A stretch of 49,793 nucleotides of DNA from the NCBI GenBank assembly GCA_947474545.1, contig CANJJI010000014.1, positions 1 to 49,793 on the forward strand. Direction: 5' to 3'. Shown here in pieces: positions 16,695 to 25,582 of the stretch. A program made the position numbers and the translations under genes. Within the stretch, counting starts at the first letter, position 1, and the number at the start of each line of letters is the position of its first letter. This DNA is from Beijerinckiaceae bacterium. Its GTDB lineage: Bacteria > Pseudomonadota > Alphaproteobacteria > Rhizobiales > Beijerinckiaceae. The notes under the pieces are model-generated. The model was given only the letters and a program-made list of their open reading frames with translations. It ran no database searches and was not told the DNA's origin.

Positions 16695-17872
16695 CTGGAC
16701 CGCTCCAAAATATCCGCGTTCTCGAACTCGCCCGCATTCTCGCCGGTCCCTGGTGCGGCCAGTTACTTGCTGATCTGGGCGCTGATGTCGTCAAGGTCGA
16801 GCGCAAGGGCGCGGGCGATGATACGCGCCACTGGGGCCCGCCCTGGGTTGAGGGCGTGGATGGGAAGCCTCTGGGCGCAGCCTATTTCTACGGCTGCAAC
16901 CGCGGCAAGCGTTCGGTGGAAGCAGACTTCGAAACAGATAAAGGGCAATCGCTGGTGCGCAAGCTTGCTTTGCATGCTGATGTCATTGTCGAAAATTTCA
17001 AGCTCGGTGGCTTGAAAAAATACGGTCTCGATTACGAGTCGCTGAAGAAGATCAATCCGCGTATTATTTATTGCTCAATCACAGGCTTTGGCCAGACGGG
17101 TCCTTATGCGCCGCGCGCCGGTTATGATTTTCTCATTCAGGGAATGGGCGGGGCGATGCACCTGACTGGCACGCCCGATGGCCCGCCGTCGAAAAGCGGC
17201 ATCGCCATCGCCGACATATTTACAGGTCTCTATGCTGCCAACGCCGTGCAGGCTGCGCTCCTGCGGCGTAATGAAACCGGCGAGGGCGCCTACATCGATT
17301 GCGCGCTGCTTGACGCCATGGTCGGGGTGCTCGGTTATCAAGCGCTGAATTATTTTGTAGGCGGCAATGAACCCAAGCGCATGGGCAATGGGCACCCCAA
17401 TATCGTTCCCTACGATGTGTATCCTGTCGCGGATGGCGACATCATCATCGCCACGGGCAATGATGGCCAATACAAAAAACTCTGCGAAGTCCTCGGCGTT
17501 CCCGCCTATATCGACGATCCCCGCTTCAAAACCATGAAGGACCGCAGCGCCAATCGCGCCGTGTTCAACGAAGTCTTTCATCCCATTACACGGCGCTATG
17601 CGCGGGCTGACCTGTTGCCCAAACTGGACGCCGCCAGCGTTCCTGCCGGACCTATCAATACGGTTGTCGATGTCTTCAAGGACCCGCATGTCATTGCGCG
17701 GGGCATGCGCATTGATGTGCCTAATCCGAAAGCCAAAAAGGGATCGTCGCCGGGTGTGCGTTCTCCGATCGTTATGGACGGAACAATGGCTGCCTCAGCA
17801 CGCCCGGCGCCTGCGCTGGGGGAACATACGGATGAAGTCCTGAACGACAGGAACTGGGGAGGCCATTCATGA
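16691..17872 (+). CDS. CaiB/BaiF class III CoA-transferase, probably glutarate
   Basis: Class III CoA-transferases move CoA between carboxylic acids through an aspartyl-CoA anhydride. The 393 residues begin QNIRVLELARILAGPWCGQL, the classical N-terminal signature. The catalytic Asp is most likely Asp175 in GIAIADIFTGLYA, and GEGAYIDCALLDAMVG follows. Adjacency to gcdH points to formation of glutaryl-CoA from glutarate, the reaction of the mitochondrial enzyme SUGCT. That assignment is contextual. I used the ATG at 16691, overlapping the previous stop, because the conserved domain starts there; the upstream extension lies in the membrane-protein gene. The end overlaps the next start (ATGA at 17869). 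Confidence 0.88.
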   Translation: MTGPLQNIRVLELARILAGPWCGQLLADLGADVVKVERKGAGDDTRHWGPPWVEGVDGKPLGAAYFYGCNRGKRSVEADFETDKGQSLVRKLALHADVIVENFKLGGLKKYGLDYESLKKINPRIIYCSITGFGQTGPYAPRAGYDFLIQGMGGAMHLTGTPDGPPSKSGIAIADIFTGLYAANAVQAALLRRNETGEGAYIDCALLDAMVGVLGYQALNYFVGGNEPKRMGNGHPNIVPYDVYPVADGDIIIATGNDGQYKKLCEVLGVPAYIDDPRFKTMKDRSANRAVFNEVFHPITRRYARADLLPKLDAASVPAGPINTVVDVFKDPHVIARGMRIDVPNPKAKKGSSPGVRSPIVMDGTMAASARPAPALGEHTDEVLNDRNWGGHS

Positions 17873-19545
17873 CTGAGAGCTCCAACGCCCGCACTGCGGC
17901 TCAAATCCTTGTCGACCAGCTCACTGTGCAGGGTGTGCAGCATGTCTTCTGCGTGCCGGGAGAATCCTACCTCGCCGTGCTCGATGCCTTTCACGATGCG
18001 AAAATCGAGATCACCGTTGCGCGGCAGGAAACTGGCGCAGGCATTATGGCCGATGCCTCGGCACGGCTGACCGGTCGACCCGGCGTTTTCTTTGTCACCC
18101 GCGGCCCGGGAGCGATGAATGCTGCCCATGCCATCCATATCGCGGAGCATGACAGCGTACCGCTCATCATGTTCATCGGCCAGGTCGAGCGCGGCATGCG
18201 CGGGCGCGGCGCGTTTCAGGAAATGGATTACGAAAAGGTCTTCGCGCCTTTTGCGAAATGGGTTGTTGAAATCAATGATCCCTCGCGTATTCCCGAAATC
18301 GTGTCCCGTGCCTTTCATGTGGCCATGCAGGGGCGGCCCGGCCCGGTCGTGATCTCTCTGCCCGAGGATATGCTGACAGAGAAAGCCAGCGTTGCTGACG
18401 CCTTACGCGCTGAGGCTATCCAGACCTTTCCAGGCGAGGCGGCGATGCAGAAGCTGGCAAGTCTGCTCGACAGCTCAAAACGCCCCATCGCAATTCTCGG
18501 CGGTGGCGGCTGGGACGAAACGGCTTGTGCGCAATTCGCAGCGTTTGCGAAGCGCTATGCGCTGCCTGTTGCGTGTTCCTTCCGGCGCACCCCATTGTTC
18601 GACGCCACGCACGAATGTTATGCGGGCGAGCTGGCTCTGGCGACCAACCCGAAACTTCTGGAGCGCATCAAATCGTCAGATCTGGTGATGTTGATCGGCG
18701 GACGGCTGCCCGAAGTGCCTTCGCACAGCTATACGCTGATCGACATTCCCAATCCGCGGGAAATTTTTGTTCATGTTCATGCGGATGCAGAGGAACTTGG
18801 GCGAATCTATCGCCCGCATCTGGGTATTCACGCGACGCCGCAGGCGTTTTGCGTTGCGCTTGAGCAGCTTGCCCCAAAAGCTGCGCCAACATGGGCAGGC
18901 GGGACCGCGCAAGCGCACGCGGATTACATCGCTTTCAGCGATTTTGCGCCCGCCATGCCCGGCGACGTCCAGCTTAGCCAGATCATGCTGTGGCTGCGTC
19001 AACGTTTGCCTGAAGATTCCATCGTCACCAATGGCGCGGGCAATTACACCATATGGAACGGGCGCTATCTGCGCATGCGCCATCACAGGAATTTGCTCGC
19101 GCCGGTTTCCGGCTCGATGGGATACGGACTGCCTGCCGCCGTAGGGGCAAAGCGCGTGATGCCCGAACGCATGGTTCTCAGCTTCAACGGCGATGGATGT
19201 TTTCTGATGAACGGGCAGGAATTTGCGACAGCCGTGCAATATAATCTGCCCATCATTGCAATTGTCATCGACAACAGTATTTATGGGACAATCCGCATGC
19301 ATCAGGAACGCGAATATCCAGGCCGGATCAGCGCAACCCAGATGCGCTCGCCCGATTTCGCCGCGCTGGCGCGCGGCTATGGCGGGCATGGTGAAACGGT
19401 GGAGAAAACAGACGAATTCGCTCTGGCCTTCGAACGCGCTGTCGCTTCGGGATTGCCCGCGTTAATTCATGTGAAAATAGATTGCGATGCTATCAGCCCC
19501 GTGACAACACTGACTGCAATCAGAGAAAAAGCGTTGCGGGCGTAA
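17869..19545 (+). CDS. thiamine diphosphate-dependent enzyme (acetolactate synthase-like)
   Basis: This 558-residue enzyme belongs to the ThDP decarboxylase/ligase superfamily. The N-terminal PYR domain has the activating Glu54 (VARQETGAGIMAD). A central domain with a GGGGWDE-like loop follows. The C-terminal PP domain has the cofactor motif GDGCFLMNGQEFATAVQYNL to IDN at about 442-470. It resembles the large subunit of acetolactate synthase, but no small subunit (ilvH) is present. The family also includes benzoylformate decarboxylase and oxalyl-CoA decarboxylase. Overlap with the CoA-transferase by ATGA implies a joint function. The substrate is unknown. Confidence 0.85.
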   Translation: MTESSNARTAAQILVDQLTVQGVQHVFCVPGESYLAVLDAFHDAKIEITVARQETGAGIMADASARLTGRPGVFFVTRGPGAMNAAHAIHIAEHDSVPLIMFIGQVERGMRGRGAFQEMDYEKVFAPFAKWVVEINDPSRIPEIVSRAFHVAMQGRPGPVVISLPEDMLTEKASVADALRAEAIQTFPGEAAMQKLASLLDSSKRPIAILGGGGWDETACAQFAAFAKRYALPVACSFRRTPLFDATHECYAGELALATNPKLLERIKSSDLVMLIGGRLPEVPSHSYTLIDIPNPREIFVHVHADAEELGRIYRPHLGIHATPQAFCVALEQLAPKAAPTWAGGTAQAHADYIAFSDFAPAMPGDVQLSQIMLWLRQRLPEDSIVTNGAGNYTIWNGRYLRMRHHRNLLAPVSGSMGYGLPAAVGAKRVMPERMVLSFNGDGCFLMNGQEFATAVQYNLPIIAIVIDNSIYGTIRMHQEREYPGRISATQMRSPDFAALARGYGGHGETVEKTDEFALAFERAVASGLPALIHVKIDCDAISPVTTLTAIREKALRA

Positions 19546-19656
19546 CCACCATCCGTCTGCCGTCCAGATATTGCTGGGGCGCCAGATGCATTGTGCATTC
19601 GCCCGTCAGATCGTGTATCAACATAAAGTCTTACCCGTCCAACAGGGAGCCTCCCT

Positions 19657-20529
19657 ATGAATGACACTGCTTATACGCCCCCCAAAGTCTGGGCCTGGAA
19701 CAAGCCCAATGGCGGACAGTTCGCCAGCACGAACCGCCCGATTGCCGGCCCCACGCACGACAAGGAACTTCCAGTTGGAAAGCATCCGCTGCAGCTGTAT
19801 TCGCTGGCGACGCCCAACGGCGTGAAAGTCACCGTCATGCTCGAGGAATTGCTGGCGCTCGGCCACAAGGGTGCTGAATATGACGCCTGGCTGATCAAGA
19901 TCGGTGATGGCGACCAGTTCGGCAGCGGATTTGTAGACGTCAATCCAAATTCAAAAATTCCCGCCATGATGGACCGCAGTGGTCCGACACCCATTCGTGT
20001 ATTCGAATCCGGCTCAATTCTGCTTTATCTGGCTGAGAAATTTGGGGCCTTCCTGCCCAAGGATCTCGCCAAACGAACGGAGTGCATGAACTGGCTGTTC
20101 TGGCAGATGGGCAGCGCGCCCTATCTGGGTGGCGGCTTTGGCCACTTCTATGCCTATGCGCCGGTGAAGATCGAATATTGCATTGACCGGTTCACGATGG
20201 AGACCAAGCGTCAACTCGACGTGCTGGAACGCCATCTTGCGCATAACAAATACATGACCGGAGACGATTACACGATTGCCGACATCGCGATCTGGGCTTG
20301 GTATGGCCAGCTGGCCCTTGGCCGTCAGTACGGAGCTGGCGAATTCCTCGACGTAAAATCCTACAAGCAACTGCAGCGTTGGGCGCAGGACATTGATGCG
20401 CGTCCCGCCGTCACACGCGGGCGTATGGTCAACAAGGCCAATGGCGACCTCAACATGCAATTGCGCGAACGTCATGACGCCAGCGATTTCGAGACGAAGA
20501 CACAGGACAAGCTCGAAACGGCGCAATAA
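19657..20529 (+). CDS. yghU: glutathione transferase-like oxidoreductase, YghU type
   Basis: This is a 290-residue Nu-class glutathione transferase, which in E. coli reduces disulfides and organic peroxides using bound glutathione. The N-terminal extension WAWNKPNGGQFASTNRPIAG is the YghU signature. The thioredoxin fold follows (HPLQLYSLATPNGVKVTVML, NPNSKIPAMMD, FESGSILLYLAEKFG), then the helical domain with YLGGGFGHFYAYAP and DDYTIADIAIWAW. A GGGAG site lies upstream of the ATG. The 111 bp between it and the ThDP gene shows no terminator, so it may belong to the same transcript. Confidence 0.93.
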   Translation: MNDTAYTPPKVWAWNKPNGGQFASTNRPIAGPTHDKELPVGKHPLQLYSLATPNGVKVTVMLEELLALGHKGAEYDAWLIKIGDGDQFGSGFVDVNPNSKIPAMMDRSGPTPIRVFESGSILLYLAEKFGAFLPKDLAKRTECMNWLFWQMGSAPYLGGGFGHFYAYAPVKIEYCIDRFTMETKRQLDVLERHLAHNKYMTGDDYTIADIAIWAWYGQLALGRQYGAGEFLDVKSYKQLQRWAQDIDARPAVTRGRMVNKANGDLNMQLRERHDASDFETKTQDKLETAQ

Positions 20530-20562
20530 GCAAGGACGTTTCGGCGCAAATAAGGCTCTTAC

Positions 20563-21513
20563 ATGCCCAGCAAACTCGAGCAGCTCAAATCCATGACAAC
20601 CATCGTCGCTGACACCGGCGACATGGAGTCGATCCGGGCTTTTCAGCCAACCGATTGTACGACCAACCCCACGCTGATCCTTAAGGCTGCGCAGATGGAT
20701 GCCTATGCGCACTTGGTCGATGAAGCGATCAACTGGGGCCGCAAGGGCGGCAAGGTCGCCGGGCAGGTCACCGACCGGCTGGCCGTGAATTTCGGCGCCG
20801 AGTTATCCAAAATCGTGCCGGGTCGCGTTTCGACCGAAGTGGATGCTGATCTTTCCTTTGATACGCAGGCAATGATCGACAAGGCGCGCGAACTCATCAC
20901 CGATTACAGGGCGCGCGGCGTCGGGCGCGAGCGCATTCTGATCAAGCTCGCGACCACGTGGGAAGGCGTGCAGGCCGCGCGTGTACTGCAGGGCGAAGGC
21001 ATCGACTGCAACATGACGTTGCTGTTTTCGCTGACCCAGGCACAGGCGTGCGCAGAAGCGGGTGCATTTCTCATTTCGCCGTTCGTTGGCCGCATCCTCG
21101 ACTGGTATGCGAAAGCCACGGGGGAAACCTATACAGCGGAGACAGATCCCGGCGTGCTGTCGGTGCGCGCGATTTATAATTACTACAAGGCGCATGACAT
21201 CGGCACAGTTGTGATGGGCGCAAGTTTTCGCAACACCGGCGAGATCGAAGCACTGGCGGGCTGCGACCGGCTGACCATTGCTCCTGCGCTGCTGCAACAA
21301 TTGAGCGAAGCGGACGAATATCTGCCGCGCATGCTGTTGATGCCTGTACGCAACATTGATGTACCCAAACGGCTCAACCCCGACGAGAAGACATTCCGCT
21401 TTCTGCTCAACGAAGACGCCATGGCAACCGAGAAACTTGCCGAGGGCATCCGCCTCTTCACGAAGGATCTGCGCAGCCTTCGGGACATGGTGGAAAAAAA
21501 ATTGGGCGCGTAA
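20563..21513 (+). CDS. tal: transaldolase
   Basis: Transaldolase exchanges a dihydroxyacetone unit between sugar phosphates in the non-oxidative pentose phosphate pathway. The 316-residue length and layout match the TalB subfamily. The N-terminal ADTGDMESIRAFQPTDCTTN carries the conserved catalytic Asp, and the Schiff-base lysine is Lys128 in RILIKLATTWEGVQAA. Further conserved blocks are NMTLLFSLTQAQACAEAG, ISPFVGRILDW and MGASFRNTGEIEALAGCD. It follows yghU by 33 bp on the same strand. Transaldolase is cytoplasmic and acts as a dimer in this subfamily. Confidence 0.96.
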   Translation: MPSKLEQLKSMTTIVADTGDMESIRAFQPTDCTTNPTLILKAAQMDAYAHLVDEAINWGRKGGKVAGQVTDRLAVNFGAELSKIVPGRVSTEVDADLSFDTQAMIDKARELITDYRARGVGRERILIKLATTWEGVQAARVLQGEGIDCNMTLLFSLTQAQACAEAGAFLISPFVGRILDWYAKATGETYTAETDPGVLSVRAIYNYYKAHDIGTVVMGASFRNTGEIEALAGCDRLTIAPALLQQLSEADEYLPRMLLMPVRNIDVPKRLNPDEKTFRFLLNEDAMATEKLAEGIRLFTKDLRSLRDMVEKKLGA

Positions 21514-21653
21514 TCCCCGGCAACTCCTGCTTAAAAACGCGCTGCATATGAAATCAGCCGTTCAGCCTCAGAATTTGTCCAGTGCTGCCACAATCTCGCC
21601 AGACGCAGGGTTAGTGTAGCTGGCAAGAATTCCGCTGTCGGCTGGGACGTCAC

Positions 21654-22355
21654 ATGTTTTTCGGTTCCGTATCGAGTTCAGAGCATAATACGAGCTCCTC
21701 GCAGCGGCTGTTTGTTCGCGATCTTGCAGCATCGCTGACTGCGATCGGCGCATTGGGCGCTTTGCTGTTCGTCATACAGGTCAAGCCGTCTGCTCCGGTA
21801 TATTCTGGTTTGAAAGCTCTTCCCCCTATCGCCTCGAGCGGAGCCGCAGGTGGCGACCGCCACGCCGCGATTCCTGCCCGGCAGCCAAGCGATGTGGCAT
21901 CCACGCCCGAAGGTGACGAAGAACGCGTGGCCAAGGCGATGGTTGCTTTCGCGCTTTCTAAAGTATCCCCCTTGCGGCCAGAACCAATGGCCTCGATCCC
22001 CGTTTCTGTTCCACTCCTGTCTGTGCCGCTGGCTCCACAGAGCCGCCGTAGCAAGGTGCAAGCCGTTTCCCGGCCTGAGGTGTCACGGATACCCATCGGC
22101 CCCGGCAGCGTAGGCTTTGCGCAAGCCGAATGGCCGGCGCGGGCTTCTGGCCAGTTGATCGCGGCGACGCCAAAAGATCGGGCCGCCCTGGGTAATATGG
22201 CGCGCTTCGTTCCCAGCCCTACCTTGATTGCAAGTGGTGTCCAGTCCTTCGCCGGCGGCGCAAAAAAGACGGTCAGCTACGGTGTTAGCGGCCTGCGTAG
22301 CGGCCTTTCGACCGTCCAGGAAAAGGCACTCACGATGGCGGGCAAGCTCTGGTGA
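21654..22355 (+). CDS. membrane-anchored protein of unknown function
   Basis: This 233-residue protein has a short Ser-rich N-terminus, one membrane segment (LTAIGALGALLFVIQVK, about residues 29-45), and a long Pro/Ala/Ser/Arg-rich region. A final helical part, SGVQSFAGGAKKTVSYGVSG and onward, is followed by a Val/Gln/Lys-containing end. The linker composition suggests an envelope or linker protein rather than an enzyme. No domain is recognised. No strong ribosome site is visible before the ATG at 21654. It stands alone, 140 bp after transaldolase and 107 bp before the antiporter. Confidence 0.5.
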   Translation: MFFGSVSSSEHNTSSSQRLFVRDLAASLTAIGALGALLFVIQVKPSAPVYSGLKALPPIASSGAAGGDRHAAIPARQPSDVASTPEGDEERVAKAMVAFALSKVSPLRPEPMASIPVSVPLLSVPLAPQSRRSKVQAVSRPEVSRIPIGPGSVGFAQAEWPARASGQLIAATPKDRAALGNMARFVPSPTLIASGVQSFAGGAKKTVSYGVSGLRSGLSTVQEKALTMAGKLW

Positions 22356-22462
22356 TACCAAGCCTTGTTGATGGAAAGTCTCGTATCGTCTTTGGATTGA
22401 TGTAGTTTGCGCAAATAGATCGCTCGCAGATCACCTGGCGCATATACAATCCGGAGACCCCT

Positions 22463-24295
22463 TTGGCAGGCCCCCTCTCTCTCGGCGAATATAAGGAAGC
22501 ACTCATATTCCTCGGCGCCGCTGGCGTCGTCGTGCCGTTGTTCCGGCGACTTAAAGTCAGTCCCGTCATTGGATTTCTTGCCCTTGGCATGGCCCTTGGG
22601 CCGCATGGGCTGGGCCGTTTGGCTGACCAGTATGTGTGGGCTTCCGCATTCAACCTGTCCAATTCCGAGCGCATGCAGAATTTCGCCGAACTTGGCGTTG
22701 TCTTTCTGCTGTTTACCATCGGGCTGGAACTCACGTTCGAGCGCCTGAAGACGATGCGGCGACTGGTCTTCGGCCTTGGCGCACTACAGGTGGGCATATC
22801 GGCCCTGGTGATAGCTGCAGGGGCGATGGTTCTTGGCGTGGACGCGCGCGCGGCGGCCATCATCGGAGGCGCACTTGCCTTGTCTTCCACAGCCATAGTC
22901 ATGCCTGTCCTCTCTGATCGCAGGCGGCTGAACACCGCCGCCGGACGAGCCATATTCTCGATATTGTTGTTTCAGGATCTGATGGTGGCGCCGCTCCTGT
23001 TCATGGTGTCAATAGCCGATATTCGAAATGGCACAGATGCTGGAACCGGTATTGGAGTGAGCCTTCTGTATGCCGTCTTGCCAGCCCTTGGCGTTCTGGG
23101 CGTCATTATTGGCCTGGGCAGACTCGTACTACGTCCGCTTTTCCATCAGGTGGCTTTGACCCGATCAACCGAATTCTTCATGGCGGCCTGCCTGCTCGTT
23201 GTGTTGGGTACGGGCATCGCTTTTGCGGCGGCAGGTTTGTCGATGGCGCTTGGCGCATTCGTCGCCGGGCTGCTGCTGGCAGAAACAGAATACCGCCGCG
23301 AGATCGAAACAACGATCGAGCCCTTCAAAGGCCTGTTACTGGGGCTTTTCTTTGTCTCCATAGGCGCGAGCCTCGATGTTCAGCAAGTGATCGCCCACCC
23401 CGCTCAGACACTCGGTCTAGCCGTGATGCTGATCGCGGTGAAAATCCTGTTGCTGCTTGCTATCGCCCGGTCATTGCGTTTTTCCGCGCCCGTTTCTCAG
23501 GAAATCGCGCTACCGCTGGGCCCGGGCGGTGAGTTTGCATTCGTGATGATCGGCGCAGCGATAGCCACGCATGTGCTTGAGCCGGGGCTCGGCAATCGAA
23601 TTCTCATCGCCGTCACATTGAGTATGGTGACCATCCCCGCACTGAGCTGGTTCAGCGGCGTGCTTTTGCGGGCGCAGCCCGAGAAACAGAACGACTATGG
23701 CCACCTTGCGCCTGAGATCGAAGAAAGCGGCCATCTCATTGTAATCGGGTATGGCCGGGTCGGGGCATTGGTGAGCGACATGCTCACGCGGCACAAGATC
23801 AAACATATCGGCACTGATTCCAATCCGCGCGTCGTGCTGCGCGAACGCTCGGCCGGCAACACGATCTATTATGGCGACGCCACGCGCGTGGAATTCCTAC
23901 GCAAATGCGGTCTGGCCAATGCACGTGCTGTCGTCCTCACGATGAACGCGCCGCGCGCCGTCGAAATCATCGTCGCCCTGGTGCGGCGCGAACGGCCCGA
24001 TATCACCATCGTTGCACGCGCCCGCGATGCGCATCACGCAACCGTACTTTATGGCCTGGGCGCCACCGACGCCATTCCCGAAACCATCGAGGCGAGCTTG
24101 CAGCTTTCCGAGGCTGTGCTTGTCGATATCGGTATTCCCATGGGTTATGTGATCGCCTCCATTCATGAAAAACGTGATGAGTATCGCAAGATGCTGCAAC
24201 CAGCTTCCGGTCAGGCTCACGAACAACGGGGTATTCGCATGTCCACGCGTGTGAAGGACATGCGTAAAGAGCCGAAGGGGGCGAAAGAGGCGTAA
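22463..24295 (+). CDS. monovalent cation:proton antiporter, KefB/KefC type
   Basis: This 610-residue CPA2-family protein has a membrane domain of about 12-13 helices followed by a cytoplasmic RCK/TrkA-N domain. The N-terminal SPVIGFLALGMALGPHGLG is the family hallmark, and FTIGLELTFERLKTMRR and LALSSTAIVM follow. The Rossmann domain starts near residue 424 (HLIVIGYGRVGALVSDML) with NTIYYGDATRVEFL in its nucleotide-sensing half. This architecture fits KefB/KefC-type K+ efflux during electrophile stress; no KefG/KefF partner is adjacent. The start is TTG, supported by GGAG 7 bases upstream. A 9-bp-arm hairpin follows immediately after the stop. Confidence 0.9.
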   Translation: MAGPLSLGEYKEALIFLGAAGVVVPLFRRLKVSPVIGFLALGMALGPHGLGRLADQYVWASAFNLSNSERMQNFAELGVVFLLFTIGLELTFERLKTMRRLVFGLGALQVGISALVIAAGAMVLGVDARAAAIIGGALALSSTAIVMPVLSDRRRLNTAAGRAIFSILLFQDLMVAPLLFMVSIADIRNGTDAGTGIGVSLLYAVLPALGVLGVIIGLGRLVLRPLFHQVALTRSTEFFMAACLLVVLGTGIAFAAAGLSMALGAFVAGLLLAETEYRREIETTIEPFKGLLLGLFFVSIGASLDVQQVIAHPAQTLGLAVMLIAVKILLLLAIARSLRFSAPVSQEIALPLGPGGEFAFVMIGAAIATHVLEPGLGNRILIAVTLSMVTIPALSWFSGVLLRAQPEKQNDYGHLAPEIEESGHLIVIGYGRVGALVSDMLTRHKIKHIGTDSNPRVVLRERSAGNTIYYGDATRVEFLRKCGLANARAVVLTMNAPRAVEIIVALVRRERPDITIVARARDAHHATVLYGLGATDAIPETIEASLQLSEAVLVDIGIPMGYVIASIHEKRDEYRKMLQPASGQAHEQRGIRMSTRVKDMRKEPKGAKEA

Positions 24296-24320
24296 CCTAG
24301 GCAAACCTGTCTTGCCTAGG
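24296..24320 (+). terminator. hairpin after the antiporter gene
   Basis: CCTAGGCAA (24296-24304) and TTGCCTAGG (24312-24320) form perfect 9-bp arms around a 7-base loop, directly after the antiporter stop. The following bases are GC-rich rather than T-rich, so it is not a textbook intrinsic terminator. It could still stabilise the 3' end. Confidence 0.45.
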
Positions 24321-24366
24321 GCGGCTCTTCGGCTATTGTCCACCCTAGCCAAAACAGGAGGAAACC

Positions 24367-24657
24367 ATGGCAAAAGGATATTGGGTCAGCGCTTATCACG
24401 CGGTTCATGATGCCGACAAACTCGCAGCTTACGCCAAGCTTGCGGGTCCGGCGATTGAAGCAGGCGGCGGCAAGTTTCTGGCCCGCGGCAACGCCGTCAA
24501 AGCCTATGAGGCGGGCATTGCCCAGCGCACTGTGATCGTCGAGTTTCCGAGTGTCGAGCAGGCCATCGCCACCCATGATGGCGCGGGATATCAGGCCGCT
24601 CTCAAGGCTCTTGCCGGCGGTGTGACCCGCGATCTGCGCGTGGTCGAAGGCGTTTGA
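24367..24657 (+). CDS. DUF1330 domain protein
   Basis: This 96-residue protein is a whole DUF1330 (dimeric alpha-beta barrel) domain. It has the standard blocks GYWVSAYHAVHDADKLAAYA, GGGKFLARGN and TVIVEFPSVEQAIATHDG. The family is small, cytoplasmic and of unresolved function; some relatives sit in degradation operons. An AGGAGG site lies just upstream. Its last 56 bases overlap the doubtful 3' end of the convergent shikimate-dehydrogenase-like gene. Confidence 0.92.
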   Translation: MAKGYWVSAYHAVHDADKLAAYAKLAGPAIEAGGGKFLARGNAVKAYEAGIAQRTVIVEFPSVEQAIATHDGAGYQAALKALAGGVTRDLRVVEGV

Positions 24658-25582
24658 TCAGAGATATTCCGGCCCCATGTGCATGCGCGGGGCCAGGCAA
24701 ATGTCGTTCAGCAGCGCGGGGAGCCGGATTATTCTGGCTCCTTGTATATCGGCTCACCTGAAACCATTCGCTTTGCATTTGTAATTGTGCTGCAGCCATT
24801 TCCGCGCCTGTCTGAATGGCAAGGCCGCATGACTTTGCCCGCTCCAGAACAGGCGTAATATCAACCTTGGTGACAACGTCGGCTACCAAGGCATCAGCTG
24901 GCAGCCCGGCGGGCTCGAATGGCAGGGGATCGCTGGTATTCATACCGAGGGTCGAAGCATTCACTGCAAGGTCGAATGAGCCGAGATCGCCGATATTTTC
25001 GGTGACGGCGAGGTGCGGATGGCGTTTGGCGATGGCCTGCGCCAGCGCACTCCTGCGCACACCGTCAAGATCATGGATCGCGAGCAAAGCAGCGCCAGCA
25101 TATGCAAGCGCATCGATAATGGCGCTGCCCGCTCCCCCTGCGCCAATTACGAGGCAACGCTTGCCTTCAACCTTAAAGCCCTTTTGGGCGAGCGCTGCGA
25201 TAAAGGCCAAACCGTCAGTATTGTCGCCGTGCAGTGAGCCATCGGAATCACGCCGCACGGTGTTCACAGCACCCATCGCCTGCGCGCGTTCTGACAGAGA
25301 ATCCATGGCTGCGAACGCAGCTTGCTTGTGCGGCACGGTCACCGAAACCCCCGCGCAATTGGCCCAGGTTCGCACGAGCGCGAAAAAGCTCGTAACGCTT
25401 GCCGGGGGAATATCCATGGGGACCATGACGACATCGAGGCCGGTCTCGTCGAAATATGCATTGAGCACGGGCGGGCTTTTCACTTGCACGACCGGATGCC
25501 CGATCAACGGTATTACGGAAGTAGCGCCGGCGATGCCTTTGGCAGGCGAGGGCTGACTGGCATAATTGTTGTTCGCTGACAT
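24602..25582 (-). CDS. shikimate dehydrogenase-like protein with aberrant C-terminus
   Basis: This is a member of the shikimate/quinate dehydrogenase fold. The catalytic Lys86 (VTVPHKQAA), Asp123 (GDNTDG) and the NADP-type loop VIGAGGAGSAIIDALA are present. The usual substrate motif Hx-Ser-x-SP is VQVKSP here, so one shikimate-binding serine is missing and the substrate may differ. Homology appears to end at residue 274 (QMQSEWF). The last 52 codons are Arg/Pro/His-rich, contain two hairpins, and overlap the DUF1330 gene. One base shift would give a TGA at 24754-24756, so the natural stop has probably been lost. Trust the first 274 residues. Confidence 0.8.
   Translation of the reverse strand: MSANNNYASQPSPAKGIAGATSVIPLIGHPVVQVKSPPVLNAYFDETGLDVVMVPMDIPPASVTSFFALVRTWANCAGVSVTVPHKQAAFAAMDSLSERAQAMGAVNTVRRDSDGSLHGDNTDGLAFIAALAQKGFKVEGKRCLVIGAGGAGSAIIDALAYAGAALLAIHDLDGVRRSALAQAIAKRHPHLAVTENIGDLGSFDLAVNASTLGMNTSDPLPFEPAGLPADALVADVVTKVDITPVLERAKSCGLAIQTGAEMAAAQLQMQSEWFQVSRYTRSQNNPAPRAAERHLPGPAHAHGAGISLIKRLRPRADRGSHRRQEP
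24671..24741. terminator. two hairpins between convergent genes
   Basis: GGCCCC (24671-24676) pairs with GGGGCC (24689-24694). GGAGCC (24720-24725) pairs with GGCTCC (24736-24741), extended by one G-T and two more pairs to a TTAT loop. Both lie between the DUF1330 stop and the end of shikimate-dehydrogenase homology, as expected of a shared termination zone. Neither has a good T tract. Confidence 0.4.
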
